Positions 1 through 8,509 of a DNA stretch of 48,145 nucleotides are shown one piece after another; the stretch's first letter is position 1, and the number at the start of each line of letters is the position of its first letter. The notes under the pieces are model-generated. The model was given only the letters and a program-made list of their open reading frames with translations. It made no database searches and had not been told where the DNA came from. The translations under genes and the position numbers were made by a program. The stretch lies in contig NZ_APAT01000010.1 in assembly GCF_000347775.1 (NCBI RefSeq), forward strand, positions 1 to 48,145. The letters are read 5' to 3'. The DNA comes from Marinobacter santoriniensis NKSG1. GTDB lineage: Bacteria; Pseudomonadota; Gammaproteobacteria; Pseudomonadales; Oleiphilaceae.

Positions 1-174
1 AACCTCAGCGTGCTTTGTTTCCAAATAGCGGATTGTGCATGCCCCTATCTGAAAAGGTCTGCTTTGTGGTGACAGCAAAGAAGTAGGGTGGTCCGCGACG
101 GGTCAAGCGATGGAGCAAAACTGCGGCAAAATATGATGACTTAATGAGAGTGGTCCTTTAACCATCCCATCTGC

Positions 175-381
175 TCAATGATCTTCTTGCAACTCGAGCA
201 GGTCTCCCACCTCACATTCAAATAATCGGCAGAGTTTCTCAATGGCTTCCAGGTCTATCCTTTGCGCTGTTTCTTTGTAGAGCAGGGTTACGGTATTCCT
301 GTTAAGACCCGTCTCTCTGGCTACGTCCACGATCTTCATTTTTCGCTCGCCCATCAGCCGAGCGAGATGGCATCGAACCAT
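175..381 (-). CDS. XRE/Cro-type helix-turn-helix regulator, 68 aa
   Basis: This is a small single-domain DNA-binding protein of the Cro/CI (YozG-like) type. The helix-turn-helix lies at about residues 15-45, with the segment VDVARETGLNRNTVTLLY as turn and recognition helix, and there is almost nothing outside the fold. The ATG at 381 is preceded by AAGGAT, a plausible ribosome binding site. It is transcribed away from the excisionase-integrase operon that starts at 534. The 150-nt gap between them holds two copies of a dyad (see 406-474), so it is most simply the repressor of the integration module, like a phage or ICE switch. The fold is clear; the target is inferred from position. Confidence 0.8.
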   Translation of the reverse strand: MVRCHLARLMGERKMKIVDVARETGLNRNTVTLLYKETAQRIDLEAIEKLCRLFECEVGDLLELQEDH

Positions 382-405
382 TTCTGATCATCCTTAATTA
401 AAAAA

Positions 406-474
406 TGTCATCCAGAATGGCAAAAAATGCTTGCAAATGTACTTTTGTTGCTTAAAATGTCATTTAGGATGGCA
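406..474. promoter_or_regulatory. Two operator-like dyads between divergent XRE and integrase genes
   Basis: The sequence TGTCATCCAGAATGGCA (406-422) is repeated as TGTCATTTAGGATGGCA (458-474), 52 nt apart. Each copy is an imperfect dyad with TGTCAT and ATGGCA half-sites, and both are preceded by AAAA. They lie in the AT-rich divergent promoter region of the XRE gene (175-381) and the excisionase gene (534). The likely reading is a pair of operators for the XRE protein controlling both directions. Repeat and symmetry are seen directly; the binding protein is inferred. Confidence 0.6.
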
Positions 475-533
475 TTCTGATATGGAGAATGTCTTTTGTT
501 GATTTAGCGTAGCGCAACAGAAGGAAAATTTCG

Positions 534-779
534 ATGGAAAATTCCTACACCTACCTGACCACTGAAGAGCTGGCTGGCCGCATCAAATATGACTGCCGCA
601 CAATTCGTCAATGTCTTAAAGACACGGTACTGCTGGAGGGCAAGCATTACATCAAGCCTTTTGGCCGACGGAAAATTCTCTTTCTCTGGGAAGAAGTTGA
701 AAAGGAAATGCTGGTCAGTGCCCGTGAGCACGAACACCTGTCAATTCCCATGGCAAGCGGAGCGGTATGTCATGGGTAA
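534..779 (+). CDS. Excisionase-like small DNA-binding protein, 81 aa
   Basis: This is a short basic protein with a winged-helix/MerR-like N-terminus (residues 8-35, YLTTEELAGRIKYDCRTIRQ) and a tail of hydrophobic and acidic residues, as in excisionases and AlpA-type directionality factors. The ATG at 534 follows a good AAGGAAA ribosome binding site. Its TAA stop overlaps the integrase start by 8 nt (ATGGGTAA at 772-779), so the two are likely translationally coupled. The role as directionality factor for the neighbouring integrase is inferred from fold, size and overlap. Confidence 0.65.
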   Translation: MENSYTYLTTEELAGRIKYDCRTIRQCLKDTVLLEGKHYIKPFGRRKILFLWEEVEKEMLVSAREHEHLSIPMASGAVCHG

Positions 780-2007
780 GGTGAGAGAGCGTAAGGAGAC
801 CGGCAAGCTTTATCTGGATTTTATGTTCGAGGGGCTGCGGTGCAGGGAACAGACCGCGCTGCCGGATACGCCGGCCAACCGTAAAAAGTGCGAAGCACTT
901 CTTCAGAAAGTTGAGGCCAAAATTCTCCTGGGTGAATTCGATTACGCTGAATTCTTCCCGGGCAGCAAGAACCTGAAAAAACTGGCCAAGGCAGGGGCGC
1001 TTTCTGGAAGCAGCCGGGCTTCAAATGTAATGGCTGATCCGGATCAGGAAACCGATCAGTCGCCGCTGTTCCCTGATTTCGCCGATCTGTGGCTCCAAGA
1101 GAACAAGATCCAATGGCGCGCTTCTCATCTGCGCAATGTTGAGTCCATTCTTGAAAGCTCCCTTAAGCCGGCGTTCAAAAACAAGCGCCTGACCGAGATC
1201 ACCAAATCGCACATCCTGGCCGCGCGCAACAAGCTGGGGGCCCGTAAGGGCAGGGGAGGCAATGCCCAAATGGCCCCCAAAAGCATTAATAGCCACATGG
1301 CGATCCTACGTATGATTCTGACAGAGGGGGCCGAGCGCTACGACTTTGCCAATCCCTATCGCAACATCAAGCCGCTGAAGCTGAAAAAGGTCCAGATCGA
1401 ACCCTTCTCGATGGATGAGGTAGATAAGATCACCAAGTACGTGCGGGAGGACTACCGCAACTACTATCAAGTCCGCTTCTTCACGGGCATGCGCACCGGC
1501 GAAATCGATGGCTTGAAGTGGGAGCACGTGGATTTTGAGAAGCGCGAGATTCTTGTTCGCGAGACGCTGATCAATGGTAAGACCGAATACACCAAAACCG
1601 ATGGCTCCCAGCGGGAAATCCCTATGTTTGGCCCGGTTTATGACGCACTCAAGGCACAGCACGCGGCAACCGGCAAACTGAGCAAGTTCGTATTTTGCAA
1701 TCGTCTCGGTGAGCCGCTTGATCACAACAACGTGACCAAGCGCGTCTGGTACCCCTTGCTTCAAGCTCTGAACTTGAAAAAGCGGCGGCCTTATCAGACA
1801 CGGCATACCGCAGCCACGTTGCTGTTGGCATCTGGAGAAAACCCAGAATGGGTAGCTCGGGTGTTGGGCCACTCCTCCACCGAGATGCTTTTCAAAGTGT
1901 ACTCCCGCTTTATTCCGAATGTGACCCGTATGGATGGCAGCGCCTTCGAGCGTTTGATCCAAAGCCGTGTAACCGCCAACCAGGAGGTGGACAATGAAAC
2001 TGAATGA
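772..2007 (+). CDS. Tyrosine-recombinase integrase with DUF3596-type arm-binding domain, 411 aa
   Basis: This is a site-specific recombinase of the phage-integrase family that would integrate and excise the host element. The N-terminal 70 residues look like the DUF3596 arm-site-binding domain (GKLYLDFMFEGLRCREQ), followed by a SAM-like core-binding domain (about 97-200) and the catalytic domain. Catalytic residues visible are R241 (FTGMRTGEIDGL), K275, R344 in the box-II segment YQTRHTAATLLL, H367 (LGHSS) and Y377. The first His of HxxR is replaced by Tyr (Y341). I chose ATG 772, although the frame is open upstream to 589, because residues upstream do not look like protein and overlap the excisionase gene in another frame. 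The 3' end overlaps the HD gene by 14 nt. Confidence 0.88.
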   Translation: MGKVRERKETGKLYLDFMFEGLRCREQTALPDTPANRKKCEALLQKVEAKILLGEFDYAEFFPGSKNLKKLAKAGALSGSSRASNVMADPDQETDQSPLFPDFADLWLQENKIQWRASHLRNVESILESSLKPAFKNKRLTEITKSHILAARNKLGARKGRGGNAQMAPKSINSHMAILRMILTEGAERYDFANPYRNIKPLKLKKVQIEPFSMDEVDKITKYVREDYRNYYQVRFFTGMRTGEIDGLKWEHVDFEKREILVRETLINGKTEYTKTDGSQREIPMFGPVYDALKAQHAATGKLSKFVFCNRLGEPLDHNNVTKRVWYPLLQALNLKKRRPYQTRHTAATLLLASGENPEWVARVLGHSSTEMLFKVYSRFIPNVTRMDGSAFERLIQSRVTANQEVDNETE

Positions 2008-2950
2008 GCTTCGCCCAATTCTGAAGGAAACCTTCAGCGGCGCTTACCGGCTGACTGGACGGGTAGCGTGTTTTGACGATGAGGGCATTCCCTATCTGAA
2101 ATTGCGCCTGAGCAGCTGTGTTCATGATTGTGTGGTGCTGGCAGTGATCGACTCCATTCCCATCCCAGAGCGCTTGGGTCATATGGAACTGGTCGTGGTC
2201 AAAGGGCAGGGTTGCGTTGGTCAGGAGGAGGGCGCCATCCTGTTGACGGACATCCGTCGGCCGCTTCCGACCGATGTGGCTCGTCTGCCGGCGCTGCAAA
2301 CGTTGCCGCGGCTGTTTTGTCCAAAGCCGGACTCGCTCGACCAACTGATTGATGCAGTGCGCTCCCTGCGGTGCGAGTCGCTGCAGATGTTTGTCAAGCG
2401 TGTGCTGGAGCGTCGGGACCGCCTAGAAATCTTCCTAAAAGCCCCGGCCAGCAAGAACTACCACCATAACTATCCCGGTGGACTACTGGTGCATTCGCTG
2501 GAAGTCGCCAAAGGCGTTCTCAACATGGTGCATATGAATGAACCGCAGATGGCGAGAGGCATGCAGGAAATCGGTTTTGTGGCCGGACTCCTCCATGATA
2601 TTGGCAAAACCTACACCTTTGATCTCAATGGTCGGTCTACTGCTGCTGCTCGCCTTTGTGGTCACGGTGATCTGACCCTGGAGGCCTGCGCGCCCGGGCT
2701 GGCGTATCTGGACAAAGTTGATCCGGATGCTGCATTAGCCTTGCGCCATATTTGGACCTGCGCTTCTCCGGGAGCTCGTTACGGAGTGCCTGCCGCAATG
2801 ACCCTCGCTCGCTATGTTCGGGATGCCGACGGACAGAGTGCCATGGTGAACAACCAGTACCAGGCGTTCCGGCGTCGAGAGGCTCAGGGATTCGGTCGTC
2901 TGGGGCAGAATGTCTACTGGATACCATCGTTTGATGCAGGGTGGCGATAA
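1994..2950 (+). CDS. OB-fold plus HD-domain hydrolase (YhaM-like), 318 aa
   Basis: This is a metal-dependent HD-superfamily phosphohydrolase. The N-terminus (about 15-90) resembles an OB-fold, and residues 155-280 form the HD domain. Metal ligands visible are H167 (GGLLVHSLEVA), H201-D202 (GLLHDIGK), H224 and H252. The order OB-fold then HD is that of YhaM-type 3'-5' exonucleases, and related HD proteins are found beside integrases and relaxases in integrative elements. It overlaps the integrase stop by 14 nt and is the third gene of a tightly overlapped xis-int-HD operon, followed by a terminator at 3010. A nuclease role in processing element DNA or RNA is inferred; the substrate is unknown. 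Confidence 0.7.
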   Translation: MKLNELRPILKETFSGAYRLTGRVACFDDEGIPYLKLRLSSCVHDCVVLAVIDSIPIPERLGHMELVVVKGQGCVGQEEGAILLTDIRRPLPTDVARLPALQTLPRLFCPKPDSLDQLIDAVRSLRCESLQMFVKRVLERRDRLEIFLKAPASKNYHHNYPGGLLVHSLEVAKGVLNMVHMNEPQMARGMQEIGFVAGLLHDIGKTYTFDLNGRSTAAARLCGHGDLTLEACAPGLAYLDKVDPDAALALRHIWTCASPGARYGVPAAMTLARYVRDADGQSAMVNNQYQAFRRREAQGFGRLGQNVYWIPSFDAGWR

Positions 2951-3009
2951 GAATGAAATCGAAAGGGTTGAGTCATTACTTGCCTCACCCCTTTCTGACT
3001 CTATTCGGG

Positions 3010-3041
3010 AACGACAGCATCGTAATACAAGCTGTCGTTTT
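3010..3041 (+). terminator. Rho-independent terminator after the integrase operon
   Basis: A 9-bp perfect stem AACGACAGC / GCTGTCGTT with a 12-nt loop, running into TTT, lies 60 nt after the HD gene stop. Confidence 0.6.
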
Positions 3042-3156
3042 CTGATGATTTGCCGCCTCGCCTTATTAGCTGCCTGGCCTCGGTGACTCGTAAGCCAGAG
3101 CAATAGAGACCGGGGCTATCCATTTGTTGGGCTGACTTGGCCTATCGATGATGCAG

Positions 3157-4065
3157 CTATTCAAACCTGTCCCAGTAGGGCGGCTCGCCAAAAAAGCCAT
3201 CGATAAAGTCAATAAAGCTCCGAACCTTGCTCGCCAACAATTGGCGATGTGCGTACACCGCGTAGAGCGCCATAGGCTCCGGCTCATGTTCGGGCAGAAT
3301 GACCTTCAACTTGCCTTCCTTTACTGCAGAGCCGGCAATGAAGGTGGGTTGTAAGGCAATTCCGGTCCCGGCAATAGCCGCTTCTATAAGCACATCGCCG
3401 TTGTTGCTGATCATCCCTCTTGTGTTTTCGCGACTACTATCCTGAAGCCATTTCTGCAGCGAATGGCCGGGATCCATGTTCATATAACTGTAACGCAGAT
3501 ACTTGTGCTCTCTCAGATCTTCCGGTCGCCGGGGGGTGCCGTATTGCTCAAGGTAGGCAGGAGACGCGCAAAGAACCAGTCGTACCGGAGCCAGTCGTTT
3601 CGCAATCAGTGAGGAGCTCTTGAGGTGGCCAATTCTCAGCGCAATATCGAAACCTTCTTCCAGAATGTCGACTTTCCGGTCGTTCAGTTGCAGATCAATG
3701 CCGACGGCGGGGTGCTTTTTTTGGAATTCACTCAGCAGAGGGGCCATATGGCGAATGGCAAACGAGACCGGTGCACTTATGCGTAACAGGCCCTGAGCCT
3801 CGGCTTGCAGATTACCGAGCTGATTCTCCATGTCATCAATGTCGTTGAGTACCTGTTGGGCGCGTTGATGATAATGAGTGCCGGCTTCCGTCAGGTGAAT
3901 TCTCCGAGTGGTGCGATTAAGCAGCCGCACCCCTAAGTGTGTTTCAAGCTGCGAAACGTACTTGCTGACCAGCTGTGGCGATATCTTCAGCCGTTCCGCG
4001 GCGCGGGTGAAGGTGCCTTCACTGACCACGGTCACAAAGGCACGCATGGCTTCAATTCGATCCAT
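3157..4065 (-). CDS. LysR-family regulator (YhaJ-like), 302 aa
   Basis: This is a classical LysR-type transcription factor. It has a winged helix-turn-helix at residues 1-60 (FTRAAERLKISPQLVSKYVS) and a periplasmic-binding-protein-like effector domain from about 90 to 295. The ATG at 4065 gives the usual LysR length; the longer frame to 4125 adds residues not typical of the family. It is divergent from a DoxX / glutathionyl-hydroquinone reductase operon. In E. coli the LysR protein YhaJ is known to activate yqjF (a DoxX protein) in response to aromatic compounds such as dinitrotoluene derivatives, and this gene order is the same. The effector here is therefore probably an aromatic or quinone, which is inference. 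Confidence 0.88.
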   Translation of the reverse strand: MDRIEAMRAFVTVVSEGTFTRAAERLKISPQLVSKYVSQLETHLGVRLLNRTTRRIHLTEAGTHYHQRAQQVLNDIDDMENQLGNLQAEAQGLLRISAPVSFAIRHMAPLLSEFQKKHPAVGIDLQLNDRKVDILEEGFDIALRIGHLKSSSLIAKRLAPVRLVLCASPAYLEQYGTPRRPEDLREHKYLRYSYMNMDPGHSLQKWLQDSSRENTRGMISNNGDVLIEAAIAGTGIALQPTFIAGSAVKEGKLKVILPEHEPEPMALYAVYAHRQLLASKVRSFIDFIDGFFGEPPYWDRFE

Positions 4066-4227
4066 TGGCTTATCCTGCGGAGTACATCCTTTTTTAACAA
4101 CGTTTTGTTGATAATAAAGCAACAATAGCCATCTTAGTCTTTCGATTTGGTGATAGTAAAGTGGTCACATCACTTGAAGCATAAGCTTCGGGCTCAACTA
4201 ACGAGAGAAAGATTCGAGGTGGCGATC
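4066..4227. promoter_or_regulatory. Divergent LysR / doxX promoter region with a dyad
   Basis: This 160-nt intergenic region carries AACAA-CGTT-TTGTT (4096-4109) within a larger AT-rich dyad, TTAACAACGTTTTGTTGA. It is a reasonable LysR-type target for shared control of both directions. An AAAGATTCGAGGTGG stretch just before 4228 provides the DoxX ribosome binding site. Confidence 0.45.
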
Positions 4228-4671
4228 ATGAACAATCAATTTGTACAGGCATTATTTCAATCCAACGGCGGGTTTGCCGCACTGGTTCTACGGGTGCCGG
4301 TTGGCCTGATCCTCGCCGCCCACGGCGCTCAGAAGCTCTTTGGCTGGTTTGGCGGTTATGGACTGGAAGGCACCGGGCAATGGCTGGCAAGTATTGGACT
4401 GGAGCCGGGTTACCTGATGGCGTTACTGGCCGGCAGTGCCGAGTTCTTTGGCGGCCTAGCGCTGGTGCTTGGTCTGCTGACACGCCCTGCGGCTGTGATC
4501 GCGGCCTTCACCATGCTGGTGGCCATATTTGCTGTCCACATCGGAAACGGGCTGTTCATGTCCAATAACGGTTACGAATATGCCCTTACCCTGTTTGTCG
4601 TCACTCTGGCGCTGGTGATTCAGGGCGGTGGCCGGTTTGCGCTGGATAACCTGTTTCAGAGAGAGGGCTGA
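4228..4671 (+). CDS. DoxX-family membrane protein (YqjF-like), 147 aa
   Basis: This is an inner-membrane protein of the DoxX family. Four hydrophobic segments are visible (about 18-35, 62-82, 85-108 and 118-136), with the typical N-terminal signature VGLILAAHGAQKLFGWFGG. The ATG at 4228 follows GAGGTGG; the frame is open to 4147, but the upstream residues are charged and untypical. It is the first gene of a tight operon (3 nt to the next gene) under the divergent LysR regulator. Homologue yqjF in E. coli is induced by nitro- and hydroxy-aromatics, and related DoxX proteins work with quinone-detoxifying enzymes. The biochemical role is not established. Confidence 0.85.
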   Translation: MNNQFVQALFQSNGGFAALVLRVPVGLILAAHGAQKLFGWFGGYGLEGTGQWLASIGLEPGYLMALLAGSAEFFGGLALVLGLLTRPAAVIAAFTMLVAIFAVHIGNGLFMSNNGYEYALTLFVVTLALVIQGGGRFALDNLFQREG

Positions 4672-4674
4672 ACC

Positions 4675-5622
4675 ATGCTGGTAAACGGAGTCTGGAAAGA
4701 AAACTGGCAGCCTGTCCAGGCCAAAGATGAGGAAGGGCGCTTTATCCGCCAGACCTCGCCCTTTCGCAACTGGATCACGCCGGATGGCGCCCCGGGACCG
4801 ACCGGGGTAGGAGGCTTCAAGGCGGAACAAGGACGTTATCACCTGTATGTGGCCTATATTTGCCCCTGGGCTTCGCGAGCATTGATGGCTCGCGAGCTGA
4901 AAGGGCTGAAAGACGTGATTGGCGTGACTGTTGTCGATCCCCGGCTGACTGATCAGGGCTGGCAGTTCGGCGGCTATCCGGGTGCGGATGAGGACGCGCT
5001 TAACGGTGCTCGCTATATGCATGAGCTATACACCCGGGCGGATCCTCAAATTTCGGGTCGTGCCACTGTGCCGGTCCTCTGGGACAAACACACAGGCACT
5101 ATCGTCAATAACGAGTCCGCGGATATTCTGCGGATGCTGAACAGTGCCTTCGCAGGGATTGTTAATGAAGGGCCGAATTTGTACCCGGAATCGCTGTCAG
5201 GCGAAATCGACAGTCTCAACGAGTATTTGTACACAGACCTGAACAACGGGGTGTATCAGGCCGGCTTTGCGTCCAGCCAGGCGGCTTACGACGAAGCCTA
5301 CAACAAGGTGTTTGCTGCTCTGGACGAAGTGGATTCGCGGCTGGCCGACGGGCGCGTTTATCTGTTTGGTGACCAGCTGACCGAAACCGATATACGCTTG
5401 TTCGTGACCCTGGTGCGCTTTGATGCGGCCTATCACAGCCTGTTCAAGTGCAACCGGAATACCCTGAGAGCCATGCCGCGTCTGCACGACTACATGCACC
5501 GCATATTGGCGCTCGACGGCATTGCAAATACAGTAAACCTTGAACATATCAAGGCCGGCTACTATTCCATCAAGGCTTTGAACCCAAGTGGCATTGTTCC
5601 GGCAGGGCCGGGAGAACTCTGA
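4675..5622 (+). CDS. yqjG: S-glutathionyl-hydroquinone reductase (xi-class GST), 315 aa
   Basis: This enzyme reduces glutathionyl-hydroquinones back to hydroquinone and glutathione. It has the xi-class layout: a thioredoxin-like domain with the catalytic Cys in YICPWASRAL (C63, the same number as in E. coli YqjG), the NESADILRML glutathione-contact segment, and an alpha-helical C-terminal domain ending at about residue 300. Length matches the family (about 320). It starts 3 nt after doxX and is followed 17 nt later by a DODA-type dioxygenase, so the operon handles quinols and catechols. The family call is secure; the natural quinone substrate is not known. Confidence 0.92.
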   Translation: MLVNGVWKENWQPVQAKDEEGRFIRQTSPFRNWITPDGAPGPTGVGGFKAEQGRYHLYVAYICPWASRALMARELKGLKDVIGVTVVDPRLTDQGWQFGGYPGADEDALNGARYMHELYTRADPQISGRATVPVLWDKHTGTIVNNESADILRMLNSAFAGIVNEGPNLYPESLSGEIDSLNEYLYTDLNNGVYQAGFASSQAAYDEAYNKVFAALDEVDSRLADGRVYLFGDQLTETDIRLFVTLVRFDAAYHSLFKCNRNTLRAMPRLHDYMHRILALDGIANTVNLEHIKAGYYSIKALNPSGIVPAGPGEL

Positions 5623-5639
5623 GCACAGGAGTGATCGCC

Positions 5640-6456
5640 ATGAACACTGAAACCGATGTGCTGTTTATCTCCCATGGGGGCGGGCCAATGCCACTCCTGG
5701 GGGATCCGGGACACCGAGAAATGGTGGCGCGGTTAACGGAGGTTGCCGGTAAGCTTCGCAAACCCTCCGCGATACTTGTTGTTAGCGCGCACTGGGAGGC
5801 GTCGGTGCCGACGATCACCTCCAGCGCCAGACCTCCGCTCATCTATGATTACTCTGGCTTCCCACCGGAGGCCTACAATATCCAGTATCCCTGTCCCGGG
5901 GAACCGAAACTGGCGTGTCAGATATACCAGGCGCTGGATCAGGCGGGGATCCGGGCGCGCCTTGACGACCAAAGGGGGTTTGATCATGGCCTGTTCGTGC
6001 CGCTCAAGCTGATGTATCCGGCGGCGGATATTCCATGCATTCAGTTGTCCCTGGTAAACAGTCTGGATGCCAGTACTCACCTGGCTATTGGCAAGGCACT
6101 GCAGGCAGTGGACTACGACAACCTGCTGGTGATTGGCTCGGGCTTCTCATTCCATAACATGCGGGCGTTTTTCTCCGCCAATACGTCGGAGGTTCAGGCT
6201 CGCAACCAGGCGTTTGAGGACTGGCTGGAGGAGACGTGTGCCGATAACTCAATGCCGGAATCGGAGCGGGCAGAGCGCCTGGCTCATTGGGACCTTGCCC
6301 CCCCATGCCCGGTTCTGCCATCCCCGGGAAGAGCATCTTCTGCCTTTGCATGTCTGCTATGGCCTAGCGAACAAGGCGAGCGACGCTCATATCTCGGCAA
6401 CCATTCTCGGCAAGAAATCAGGGATGTTTTATTGGCGAATAGAGAGGCTCGGTTAA
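5640..6456 (+). pseudogene. DODA-type extradiol ring-cleavage dioxygenase (YgiD-like), frameshifted at a C7 run
   Basis: This is a member of the class III extradiol (LigB / 4,5-DOPA dioxygenase) family. ATG 5640 follows CAGGAG with 8-nt spacing; a GTG at 5631 is also possible. The N-terminal 220 residues are intact (VLFISHGGGPMPLLGD; LVVSAHWEA; GSGFSFHNM with metal-ligand His). At 6298-6304 a run of seven C shifts the frame. With six C the reading continues in the next frame as APHARFCHPREEHLLPLHV and ends at 6456, restoring the family's conserved HPREEHLLPL ligand motif. As written, the protein reads on to 6485 with an unrelated tail and lacks that motif. It could be a true lesion, a sequencing error, or a phase-variable homopolymer. 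It is the third gene of the LysR-controlled operon. Confidence 0.85.
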
Positions 6457-6579
6457 AGCGCCAGGCGTGGACTTTTCGTGTTTAAGGCACGTAAAACCGC
6501 CTGGTAACGGCAAAATATCCGTGGATCTTGTGAGAAAGAGTGGTTTTGGTAAACCAAAGCTGCAGTCGAAGGAGGAATC

Positions 6580-7086
6580 ATGATCAGTCCTGCGGAAATC
6601 AAAGATCGCGCCGTAGGTTCAATAATGGGCGCTTTCATCGGCGACGCACTTACAGTGGGTCCGCACTGGTATTACGACCTCAAGGAATTGCGACGGGATT
6701 ACGGTGATTGGATTGACGGATATACTGACCCCAAACCCGGCAGATATCATGATGGCCTGAAAGCCGGTCAGTTATCACAAGCAGGCTTTATTCTGACTCT
6801 CATGCTGCGGTCTCTGGTTGAGGCTAAAGGTTATAGTGAGAAAGATTTTTGCCAGCGAATGGACCAGGAGCTGTTTCCTCTCCTTGACGGAACGCCATCG
6901 AGTGGGCCTGGAGGCTATACCAGCCAGTCGATACGTGACGCTTGGCGCAAGCGGGTTCAGCAAGATTTGCCCTGGGGCCAAATTGGTGGGCATGCGGATA
7001 CGACTGAAGCTATCGAGCGAACCCTTGCGATCGCTGTCCGTTATGCATTTCAACCCTCGGAATTATCGGCTGCAATTACCGAAAAC
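6580..7086 (+). pseudogene. ADP-ribosylglycohydrolase-family protein, 3' end cut by IS3
   Basis: Only the first 169 residues remain before the IS3-family end at 7087; the frame runs on into the element to a stop at 7167. The N-terminus AVGSIMGAFIGDALTVGPHW matches the start of ADP-ribosylglycohydrolases (DraG/ARH fold), where GDA precedes the Mg-binding site. The later metal-binding aspartate (DTDT-like) motif normally near the C-terminus is missing. The gene has an excellent AAGGAGGA ribosome binding site and begins about 120 nt after the dioxygenase. The missing 3' part does not reappear after the element at 14487, so the rest was deleted. Confidence 0.8.
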
Positions 7087-7094
7087 TGTAGTGG

Positions 7095-7650
<556 letters not shown>

Positions 7651-7702
7651 TTGTTTATTCAACCGTTTGCTACTCTGATTCCTTTTTCTGGGGAGCGGAG
7701 TT

Positions 7703-8342
7703 GTGCCAGCAAAGAGAATTCCAATGCGTAAAATCAGAGAGGTGCTTCGTCTAAGGCTGGAAGCCGGGCTCTCGATCCGGCAGATCAGTGCCAGCACCAA
7801 GACCAGTGTCGGGGCCATCCAGAAGCTATTGGCCCGGGCCGATGCCTTGAACCTCAACTGGCCGTTGCCCGATGATCTGGACGATGGCCGCCTTGCGGCC
7901 CTGTTCTATCCCGGTGCCGACCCCACTACATCGACTCGCTACCAGGTGCCTGACTGGGCCACCGTTCATCAGGAACTCAAGCGTAAAGGGATGACCAAGC
8001 AGCTGTTGTGGGAGGAATACACAGCCCAGTATCCCAATCGCTGTTACAGCTACTCCCAATACTGTGACCGATACCGGCACTGGCTGAAGCAGCAGAAGCG
8101 CTCGATGCGCCAGACTCACAAGGCGGGTGAGAAGTGCTTCGTGGATTACTGCGGCCCAACCGTGCCGATCATCAACCCGCAGACCGGTGAGGTACGCACT
8201 GCTCAGGTGTTCGTGGCGGTGCTCGGTGCCTCCAACTACACCTACGCTGAAGCTACCTGGAGCCAGAGTTTACGAGACTGGCTATCCAGTCACGTGCGTA
8301 CCTTTGAGTTCTTCGGTGGCATTCCGGAGATGGTCGTTCCGG
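7703..8342 (+). pseudogene. istA: IS21 transposase istA, N-terminal fragment
   Basis: The start is the GTG at 7703, with GGAG 7 nt upstream. It has a helix-turn-helix in the first 45 residues (EAGLSIRQISASTKTSVGAI), then the DDE catalytic domain with the first Asp in CFVDYCG and the second in IPEMVVPD. The frame is cut right after this second Asp by the RIT element; the rest of the gene resumes at 11863 with NLRSGVSKA. As written, the reading frame continues into the RIT end and stops at 8416. Confidence 0.9.
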
Positions 8343-8368
8343 ATTATGTGTCCCGGCACATAATCCGG
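8339..8368. repeat. 30-nt palindrome at the left RIT junction
   Basis: CCGGATTATGTG / CACATAATCCGG is a perfect 12-bp inverted repeat around TCCCGG. It stands between istA and the RIT inverted repeat only on the left side. CCGG occurs at 8339, 8365 and again after the right end at 11859. The arms resemble the ATTATGTT and CACATAACG motifs inside the RIT ends. It may be part of the element's left end, or a remnant of an earlier insertion and excision. Confidence 0.75.
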
Positions 8369-8455
8369 CTTATGTTCCCAATCCCATTATGTTCCGTTCA
8401 CCCTGGAAGCCCTTGAATCCATAGGGAGGATCCCGTGTAAAAGGACACATAACGA
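8369..8455. repeat. RIT left inverted repeat
   Basis: It begins CTTATGTTCCCAATCCC. The outer 33 nt match the right repeat perfectly, and the remaining 54 nt match with scattered differences. It contains ATTATGTTCCG and, at its inner end, CACATAACGA, so the arm holds several copies of one likely recombinase-binding motif. Confidence 0.9.
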
Positions 8456-8509
8456 CAGATGCCGTTTGGGCGCATGATTTCCTTTCCTACATCCAGAAAG
8501 GAGATTGTC

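Noticed and set aside
589..771. N-terminal extension of the integrase
   Set aside because: The frame is open to 589, but the residues overlap the excisionase gene and are not arm-domain-like. The DUF3596-type domain begins at the ATG at 772.
8459..8509. Earlier start for ritA
   Set aside because: The ATG at 8459 lies in the inner edge of the RIT end without a ribosome binding site, while AAAGGAG stands just before the ATG at 8510.
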